DNA from: HRBIN12 sp035762085
Lineage (GTDB): Bacteria; Actinomycetota; UBA4738; HRBIN12
Assembly: GCA_035762085.1 (NCBI GenBank)
Contig: DASTPT010000003.1
Span: 1-63,234, forward strand
Length of the DNA: 63,234 nucleotides
Direction of reading: 5' to 3'
In this document: piece after piece, positions 57,825 to 63,234 of the stretch
Layout: every line of letters begins with the position of its first letter
Numbering within the stretch: the first letter of the stretch is position 1
Notes under the pieces: generated by a model
Databases searched by the model: none
Told to the model about the DNA's origin: nothing
What the model saw: only the letters and a program-made list of their open reading frames with translations
Program-made: the position numbers and the translations under genes

Positions 57825-58904
57825 ATGGGACGCAAGGGCTCGGTGCTCGTGGCGTTGTCGGGAGGCGTGGACTCCTCGGTCGCGGCGTGCCTGCTCCTCG
57901 AGCAGGGGTACGAGGTCGTGGGCTCCCACATGCGCCTGGTCCATCTGGACGGGGTCGAGCACGGGTGCTGCGGGCCGTCCGCCCGGGCCGACGCCGAGGC
58001 GGTGGCGCGGATCGCCGGGTTCCCCTTCGAGATCGCGGACATGACCCTCGAGTTCGACGAGCACGTGATCGGCGACTTCGTGGCCGAGCACGAGGCCGGC
58101 CGCACGCCGAACCCGTGCGCGCGCTGCAACGGGCAGATCAAGTTCGGCGCGTTCCTGCGCCGAGCCGACGAGCTCGGGATCGACTTCGTCGCGACGGGCC
58201 ACTACGTGCGGACGGAACGCGACGCCGACGGCCGATGGCGGCTACTCCGCGGCGCGGATCGCTCGAAGGACCAGTCCTACATGCTCCACATGCTCGGGCA
58301 GCGCGAGCTGGCCCGCTCGCTCTTCCCCGTCGGCCGCATGACGAAGGCCGAGACCCGGGAGCGGGCCGATCGCCTCGGCCTGCCCGTCGCGCGCAAGCCC
58401 GACTCGCAGGAGCTCTGCTTCGCGCCGAGCGGCGACGCCGGCGCGTTCCTGCGCTCGGTCGCCCCGCACCTGGTGCGCGAGGGCGAGGTCGTCGACCCCG
58501 AGGGCCGCGTGCTCGCGCACCACGCGGGCGCCGCGGCGTTCACCGTGGGACAGCGCCGGGGGCTCGGCGTCTCGGGGCCGGAGCCCGCCTACGTCCTCGA
58601 GGTCGACGGGGCGGCGAACCGCGTCGTCGTCGGGCCGGGTGAGCTCCTGCTGCGCCGCGGGCTGCTCGCGGACCGCGTCACGTGGGTCGCCGGCCGCCCG
58701 CCTGTCGAGGACGGCCCGTTCGAGGCCGAGGTGCGGATCCGGTACCGCGGCGAGGACGTGCCGAGCGTGCTGGAGACCCGGACCGACGGCCTGCGCGTCG
58801 AGTTCCGCACGCCGCAGCGCGGCGTGGCGCCGGGGCAGAGCGTCGTCGTGTCCCGCGGCGACGAGGTCCTGGGCGGCGGCCGGATCGCCGGGTCGCTGCG
58901 CTGA
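57825..58904 (+). CDS. mnmA: tRNA-specific 2-thiouridylase
   Basis: 359 residues. Makes 2-thiouridine at wobble position 34 of Lys, Glu and Gln tRNAs. PP-loop ATP motif SGGVDSSVAA, catalytic pair C101 (NPCARCNGQIKF) and C198 (SQELCFAP), ATGHYVR and SKDQSYML. The C-terminal domains (FTVGQRRGLGVSG onward) are complete. ATG 57825. Confidence 0.96.
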   Translation: MGRKGSVLVALSGGVDSSVAACLLLEQGYEVVGSHMRLVHLDGVEHGCCGPSARADAEAVARIAGFPFEIADMTLEFDEHVIGDFVAEHEAGRTPNPCARCNGQIKFGAFLRRADELGIDFVATGHYVRTERDADGRWRLLRGADRSKDQSYMLHMLGQRELARSLFPVGRMTKAETRERADRLGLPVARKPDSQELCFAPSGDAGAFLRSVAPHLVREGEVVDPEGRVLAHHAGAAAFTVGQRRGLGVSGPEPAYVLEVDGAANRVVVGPGELLLRRGLLADRVTWVAGRPPVEDGPFEAEVRIRYRGEDVPSVLETRTDGLRVEFRTPQRGVAPGQSVVVSRGDEVLGGGRIAGSLR

Positions 58905-58945
58905 CGCGCGTGCGCGCCCGGCCGCGTGGCGTCCCTGCGGCTCGC

Positions 58946-58951
58946 TATCAT
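58946..58951 (+). promoter_or_regulatory. -10 element, leaderless start of a minicistron
   Basis: TATCAT, then 6 bases, then GTG 58958. It matches the leaderless class exactly, but the start it serves opens a six-codon frame, not the main gene. Confidence 0.55.
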
Positions 58952-58957
58952 CGGCCG

Positions 58958-58978
58958 GTGGAGGACCCGTCCCCGTGA
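58958..58978 (+). CDS. Six-codon leaderless minicistron (V-E-D-P-S-P)
   Basis: GTG at 58958, stop TGA at 58976-58978. The stop overlaps the GTG of the UPF0280 gene as GTGA, so a ribosome that ends here is placed on the main start. Small leaderless frames of this kind are known upstream of genes in mycobacteria. Real translation is unproven. Confidence 0.4.
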   Translation: MEDPSP

Positions 58979-59649
58979 AGCTGCTCAGGCGGAAGCCGCG
59001 CGTCTTCGACATCCAGGTGCAGGACCTGGTCCTGCATGTCACGGCCGGCACCGACCTCAACGAAGAGTCCCGAGCGGCCGCGCTGTCGTTCTGGGAGCAG
59101 CTGCACGCGTACACGCTGCGCAACCCCGAGATCCGCACGAGCAAGCGCCCGATGGAGATCCCGGAGGACGCGCCGCAGATCGTCCGCGAGATGATCGGCG
59201 CCGCGGCGAGCGCCGGCGTCGGGCCGATGTTCTCGTTCCAGGGGGCGGTGACCGATCACGTCGGCCGGTTCCTCGCTCGCGACCTCGCCGACGTCACGGT
59301 GAGCTGCGGCGGCGACTACTTCATCCTCGCGCGGAAGCGACAGAAGCTCACGATCCATACGGCGCCCGGCGGCGGCGGCATCGCGGTCGTCGTGCAGCCG
59401 AGCAAGACGGGCGTGGGCGTCGCCACGTCGCTCGGCCGTCGCGCCGCGGCGGTCGACGGGCTCGCGGTGCTGGCGGAGTCGTGCATGCTCGCGGACGCGG
59501 CGGCGGCCGGGGTGCGGGCGATCGTGCCGAAGCCGGACGGCTTCCACCTGGCGTTGACGTACCTACGCAAGGTCCCGGGCGTGTGGGGCGGCGTGCTCGT
59601 GGACGGGGATCGGATCGGCCTGGCCGGCGGCGTGGAGATCGCGGCGTAG
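58975..59649 (+). CDS. UPF0280 (ApbE-like) family protein
   Basis: 224 residues. DAPQIVREMIGAAASAGVGPM, GAVTDHVGRFLA, VSCGGDYFIL and ATSLGRRAAAVDGLAVLAES plus MLADAAAAGVRAIV follow the order of the UPF0280 family, which is related to the flavin transferase ApbE. No export signal. The reaction is not known. GTG 58975 is the only nearby in-frame start, overlaps the minicistron stop, and lacks a ribosome site. The gene ends on the G of the ligA GTG. Confidence 0.65.
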   Translation: MKLLRRKPRVFDIQVQDLVLHVTAGTDLNEESRAAALSFWEQLHAYTLRNPEIRTSKRPMEIPEDAPQIVREMIGAAASAGVGPMFSFQGAVTDHVGRFLARDLADVTVSCGGDYFILARKRQKLTIHTAPGGGGIAVVVQPSKTGVGVATSLGRRAAAVDGLAVLAESCMLADAAAAGVRAIVPKPDGFHLALTYLRKVPGVWGGVLVDGDRIGLAGGVEIAA

Positions 59650-61670
59650 TGGCGGTCGACCGCGAGCGGGCGCAGGCGAAGCTGCGGGTGGAGGAGCTGC
59701 GGGAGCAGCTGAACTACCACTCGTACCGGTACCACGTCCTCGACGACCCGGAGATCTCGGATGCCGAGTACGACGAGCTGCTGAACGAGCTGCGGGCGCT
59801 CGAGGAGCGCTTCCCCGAGCTGATCACGCCGGACAGTCCCACGCAGCGCGTGGGGATGACGCCCGCCGACCTGTTCGCGCCGGTCGAGCACCGCGCGCGG
59901 ATGCTGTCCCTGGACAACGCGTTCGCCCCCGACGAGCTCCGCGCGTGGGCAGCGCGGGTCGAGCGCGAGGTCGGCACGGACGTCGCGTACTCGTGTGAGC
60001 TGAAGATCGACGGCGTCGCGGTGGCGCTCACGTACGAGCGGGGCGTCCTCGTGAAGGGCGCGACGCGCGGCGACGGACGGATCGGAGAGGACATCACGGC
60101 GAACGTGCGCACGGTGCGCACGGTGCCGCAACGGCTGCTCGCCAAGGACCCACCCGCGGTGCTCGAGGTCCGGGGCGAGATCTATCTGCCGGTGCGCGCG
60201 TTCGAGGAGCTGAACGAGCAGCTCACGCGCGCCGAGCAGCGCCCGTTCGCGAACCCGCGCAACGCCGCCGCGGGCTCGCTGCGTCAGAAGGACCCGAGGG
60301 TGAGCGCCTCGAGGCCGCTCGCGCTGTGGGTGCACTCCTTCGGCTACGCGGAGGACGTACGGTTCGACTCGCACTCGGGGTTCCTGGCGTGGTGCCGGGA
60401 CGCCGCGCTGCCGGTCCCCCGCACCAGTCAGCTCGAGCCGGATCTCGACAGCGTGCTGCGGTACCTCGAGCACTGGCAGGAGCACCGGCACAGCGTCGAC
60501 TGGGAGATCGACGGCGTGGTCGTGAAGGTCGACCGGATCGCGCACCAGCAGGAGCTCGGTGCGACCAGCCACGCGCCGCGCTGGGCCATCGCGTTCAAGT
60601 TCCCTCCCGAGGAGCGCACGACCCTGCTGAAGAAGATCGACGTCCACACCGGGCGCACCGGCAAGGTCACGCCGTTCGCGGTGCTCGAACCGGTGTTCGT
60701 CGGCGGCGTCACGGTGACGTACGCCACGCTCCACAACGAGGACGAGGTCCATCGCAAGGACGTCCGAGAGGGCGACACGGTCGTGGTCCGCCGCGCCGGC
60801 GACGTGATCCCCGAGATCGTCGGCCCGGTGCTCACGAAGCGCCGTCGCGGCGCGCGGATCTGGCGGTTCCCGACGACCTGCCCGTCGTGCGGGACCCCGC
60901 TCGTCCGTCCGGAGGGCGAGGCCGACCATCGCTGCCCGAACCTCGCGTGTCCCAGCCGCAACGTGGAGTGGCTGTTCTCGTTCGCCTCGCGGGGCGCGAT
61001 GGACATCGAGGGTCTCGGCTACATGACGGGGATCCGGCTGCTCGAGCGCGGTCTGGTGAAGGATCCCGGCGACATCTTCACCTTGACCGCGGAGGACCTC
61101 GCGCAGATCGAGGGCTTCGCGGACCGGTCGATCCAGAACCTCCTGGCCTCGATCGAGCGCTCGAAGGACCAGCCGGTGTGGCGGTTGCTCGTCGCGCTCA
61201 ACATCCGGCACGTCGGCGAGCACGTCGCCCAGGTGCTCGCGCGGGCGTTCGGCTCGCTCGACGCCCTCGCCGTCGCCACGGCCGAGCAGATCGACGACGT
61301 CCCCGAGATCGGGCCGGCGATCGCCCAGAGCGTGGCGGAATGGTTCCGGGAGCCCGCGAACCTCGCGCTGATCGAGAAGCTGCGCGCGGCGGGCGTGCGG
61401 ATGGCCGACGAGGCGCCCGAGACGCCGCGCGAGGACGGCCCGCTCGCTGGCGTGACGATGGTCCTGACCGGCGGGCTCGAACGGCTCTCGCGAGAGGAGG
61501 CCACGGCGCTCGCGCAGGGGGCGGGGGCCCGCGTGGCCTCGAGCGTCTCGAAGAAGACGGACTTCGTCGTCGCGGGCGAGAACCCCGGATCGAAGCTCGC
61601 GAAGGCCGAGCAGCTCGGCGTCGAGGTGATCGACGAAGCCGAGTTCCTCCGGCGGCTCGGGCGCGGGTAG
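59649..61670 (+). CDS. ligA: NAD-dependent DNA ligase
   Basis: 673 residues, full length. The adenylated lysine is K119 (CELKIDGVAVAL). Domain Ia (NYHSYRYHVLDDPEISDAEYD, cited by its ends), OB fold, zinc finger (CPSCGTPL and CPNLACPSRN, four cysteines), helix-hairpin-helix domain and C-terminal BRCT (TMVLTGGL ... EFLRRLG) are all present. Seals nicks in replication and repair. GTG 59649 overlaps the UPF0280 stop by one base. The UAG stop begins a TAGGCT hexamer. Confidence 0.97.
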   Translation: MAVDRERAQAKLRVEELREQLNYHSYRYHVLDDPEISDAEYDELLNELRALEERFPELITPDSPTQRVGMTPADLFAPVEHRARMLSLDNAFAPDELRAWAARVEREVGTDVAYSCELKIDGVAVALTYERGVLVKGATRGDGRIGEDITANVRTVRTVPQRLLAKDPPAVLEVRGEIYLPVRAFEELNEQLTRAEQRPFANPRNAAAGSLRQKDPRVSASRPLALWVHSFGYAEDVRFDSHSGFLAWCRDAALPVPRTSQLEPDLDSVLRYLEHWQEHRHSVDWEIDGVVVKVDRIAHQQELGATSHAPRWAIAFKFPPEERTTLLKKIDVHTGRTGKVTPFAVLEPVFVGGVTVTYATLHNEDEVHRKDVREGDTVVVRRAGDVIPEIVGPVLTKRRRGARIWRFPTTCPSCGTPLVRPEGEADHRCPNLACPSRNVEWLFSFASRGAMDIEGLGYMTGIRLLERGLVKDPGDIFTLTAEDLAQIEGFADRSIQNLLASIERSKDQPVWRLLVALNIRHVGEHVAQVLARAFGSLDALAVATAEQIDDVPEIGPAIAQSVAEWFREPANLALIEKLRAAGVRMADEAPETPREDGPLAGVTMVLTGGLERLSREEATALAQGAGARVASSVSKKTDFVVAGENPGSKLAKAEQLGVEVIDEAEFLRRLGRG

Positions 61671-61673
61671 GCT
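61668..61673 (+). promoter_or_regulatory. Possible -10 element at the ligA stop
   Basis: TAGGCT begins with the ligA stop codon. GTG 61701 is 27 bases downstream after a GC-rich stretch with GGGGGGG. Weak. Confidence 0.3.
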
Positions 61674-61700
61674 TCGGGCCTACGGACCGCGGGGGGGCGC

Positions 61701-62630
61701 GTGGCGACCACGATCGACGGCAACCTGCTGGCCGGCGAGCTCCATGCCAGGTTGGCAGAGGAGGTCCGGGACCTCCGCGACAGCGACGTGCAGCCCGGGC
61801 TCGCGACCGTTCTCGTCGGCGAGGACTACCCGTCGCAGGCGTACGAGCGCCGGGTACGTCGCCTGGCGGAGGAGCTCGAGTGCCGCTACGTGTCCGAGCG
61901 GCTGCCCGCCGACGTGGAACTCGCCGATGCTCTGGCGACGATCGGCCGGCTGAACGCCGACCCGCGGATCACCGGCATCCTCGTCCTGCGTCCGCTCCCG
62001 TCGCAGGTGCCGGAGGTCGACCTGTACCGCCTGCTGGACCCGGCGAAGGACATCGAGGCCGTCACGCCCGTGAACGCGGGGCTCCTCGCGCAGGGTCGGC
62101 CGCGGTTCATCCCCTCGACCCCGGCGGCGTGCTTCCACATGCTCGACGAGTACATGCGCTCGACCGGTCGCGACCCGGCCACCGCGTACGACGGTGTGAA
62201 CCTGGTCCTGGTGGGGCGCTCGAACAACGTCGGCAAGCCGGCGGTGTGGCTCGGCCTACAGCGGAACGCGACGGTGATCTCGGCGCACCACTACACGGCC
62301 CAGGCCGGCCGCCTGACCGACTTCACGCGGCTCGCGGACATCGTGGTCGTCGCGGTGGGGGTCCCGGGCGTCGTGACCGGTGACATGGTGCGAGATGGCG
62401 TCATCGCGATCGACGTGGGGATCAACCCGGTTCGCGACGAGGCGAGCGGCAGGGTCCACCTGGTCGGCGACCTGGACTTCGACAGCGTCGCCCGCCGCGC
62501 GGAGGCGATCAGCCCGGTCCCCGGTGGCGTCGGGCCGATCACGGACATCTGGCTGCTGCACAACACCGTGCGGGCGGCGGCGATGGGGGCGCACGTCGTG
62601 CGGCCTCGCCACTTCGGCATGGCGCCGTGA
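61701..62630 (+). CDS. FolD-like protein with altered active site
   Basis: 309 residues, whole FolD fold: N-terminal IDGNLLAGEL, GLATVLVGEDYPSQAY, the nucleotide loop LVGRSNNVGKP and the family ending SPVPGGVGPIT. FolD normally interconverts methylene-, methenyl- and formyl-tetrahydrofolate. Y48 is kept, but the catalytic lysine four residues later is V52. The Gln of the LVQLPLP motif is L96 (LVLRPLP), and the Asp of KDVDGF is E119 (KDIEAV). Three residues needed for cyclohydrolase are thus changed, so it may have only a dehydrogenase activity or another role. Its stop overlaps the next gene as GTGA. Confidence 0.85.
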   Translation: MATTIDGNLLAGELHARLAEEVRDLRDSDVQPGLATVLVGEDYPSQAYERRVRRLAEELECRYVSERLPADVELADALATIGRLNADPRITGILVLRPLPSQVPEVDLYRLLDPAKDIEAVTPVNAGLLAQGRPRFIPSTPAACFHMLDEYMRSTGRDPATAYDGVNLVLVGRSNNVGKPAVWLGLQRNATVISAHHYTAQAGRLTDFTRLADIVVVAVGVPGVVTGDMVRDGVIAIDVGINPVRDEASGRVHLVGDLDFDSVARRAEAISPVPGGVGPITDIWLLHNTVRAAAMGAHVVRPRHFGMAP

Positions 62631-63234
62631 CGTACTCGATCGTCGCGAGCGACCGGCGGACCGGGACCCTCGGGGCCGCGGTGCAGTCGCACTGGTTCGC
62701 CGCCGGGATCGTCTGTTGGGCGGAGGCCGGGGTCGGCGCCGTCGCGACCCAGGCGACCGCGCTGATCGAGCACGGCCCGCTCGGCCTGGACCTGCTGCGT
62801 CGCGGCGCGTCCGCGTCCGAGGCGCTCGCGGCGAGACTGGACGCCGACGAGGATCGCGAGCACCGCCAGGTCGCGACGGTCGATGTGCAGGGTCGGGTGG
62901 CCGCGCACACGGGTTCGAGCTGCATCCGCGAGGCCGGGCACCGCACGGGCGAGGGCTTCTCGTGCCAGGCGAACATGATGCGGCGTGACACCGTCTGGGA
63001 CGCGATGCACGAGGCATTCGCAGGCTCGAGGGGCGACCTGGCGGAACGCCTCCTCGTGACGCTGGAGGCCGCCGAGGCCGAGGGTGGCGACATCCGCGGC
63101 CGACAGGCGGCGCGGATCCTGGTCGTCCGTGCGGAGCCGACCGACCGGCCGTGGGAGGACGTCCTCGTGGACCTGCGCGTGGACGACCACCCCGCGCCGG
63201 TCCCCGAGCTCCGGCGCCTGCTCGAGCTCCATCG
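62627..63234 (+). CDS. DUF1028 protein, 3' end beyond window
   Basis: About 202 residues are seen before the window ends. TYSIVASDRRTGTLGAAVQSHWFAAG is cited by its ends; this and GVGAVATQA, VATVDVQGRVAAHTGSSCI, FSCQANMM and MHEAFAGSRGDLAERLL match DUF1028, which has an Ntn-hydrolase-like fold and no established reaction. GTG 62627 overlaps the FolD-like stop by 4 bases, so the two are co-translated and may act together. Confidence 0.85.
   Translation, partial: MTYSIVASDRRTGTLGAAVQSHWFAAGIVCWAEAGVGAVATQATALIEHGPLGLDLLRRGASASEALAARLDADEDREHRQVATVDVQGRVAAHTGSSCIREAGHRTGEGFSCQANMMRRDTVWDAMHEAFAGSRGDLAERLLVTLEAAEAEGGDIRGRQAARILVVRAEPTDRPWEDVLVDLRVDDHPAPVPELRRLLELH

Overview
This is GC-rich chromosomal DNA from a bacterium that is most probably a deep-branching, uncultivated member of the Actinomycetota. 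The main evidence is gene order. The series argS-lysA-hom-thrC-thrB ... rho-rpmE ... prfA-prmC-tsaC ... glyA/wecA-atpI-atpBEFHAGDC-murA is the backbone I recall from actinobacteria, for example the Mycobacterium tuberculosis Rv1292-Rv1315 region. A MarP-type protease, a Rho with a long Arg/Glu-rich insert and an alpha ATP-synthase subunit with a C-terminal tail agree with this. I cannot assign a class from sequence alone. No insertion sequence, prophage, CRISPR array or integration scar was seen, so this is core chromosome with a few unusual inserts.

Layout. 1-2631 (minus strand): an Ig-like repeat surface protein cut by the window edge, and an ECF-type sigma factor carrying a membrane anchor and an outer domain. 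2908-3436: tRNA-Arg(CCG) and a stand-alone receiver protein, divergently transcribed. 3447-10187: argS, a lysA-GNAT fusion, hom, thrC, thrB. 10263-13695: a glycogen-debranching-type enzyme and a convergent MarP-like membrane protease. 13777-19228: a metallophosphoesterase, cyclic 2,3-diphosphoglycerate synthetase, 2-phosphoglycerate kinase, a small transaldolase and rho, closely spaced on one strand. 19266-27581: rpmE, a DUF1385 membrane protein, a DivIVA-like protein, prfA, prmC, tsaC, a low-molecular-weight phosphatase, rpiB, glyA, wecA. 27762-32008: a polyamine-type ABC transporter (potA, potD, potB, potC) inserted between wecA and the ATP synthase. 32144-39444: the complete F-type ATP synthase. 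39479-45172: murA, a phosphatase-like polytopic membrane protein, a CPBP protease, and a zinc alcohol dehydrogenase flanked by two SCP2-type proteins. 45289-47837: meaB and the methylmalonyl-CoA mutase catalytic subunit. 47973-50987: a nickel/cobalt ECF transporter (MNQO) and a convergent Fur-family regulator. 51037-57734: an APH-type kinase, enoyl-CoA hydratase, GNAT, two tiny cysteine-rich proteins, a PabB-PabC fusion and etfBA. 57825-63234: mnmA, an ApbE-like UPF0280 protein, ligA, an atypical FolD-like protein and a truncated DUF1028 gene.

How the parts work together. The window combines threonine/lysine synthesis, translation and termination factors, energy conservation and cell-wall precursor steps with a fatty-acid/propionate module (enoyl-CoA hydratase, electron-transfer flavoprotein, MeaB/mutase, SCP2 proteins). 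The most exciting unit is 13777-17568. It encodes the two enzymes known from hyperthermophilic methanogens to turn 2-phosphoglycerate into cyclic 2,3-diphosphoglycerate, a compatible solute, here in an actinobacterial setting and closely followed by rho.

Expression signals are unusually readable. A TAnnnT-type -10 element lies 6-10 bases before many start codons, which points to leaderless mRNAs. About half of the starts are GTG. At least fourteen gene junctions are 4-base ATGA/GTGA overlaps. Matching TTGCA-based inverted repeats precede both the nickel/cobalt transporter and the Fur-family gene. A nested RNA-like structure precedes a 70-residue zinc-finger protein at 53411, and a six-codon leaderless minicistron overlaps the UPF0280 start.
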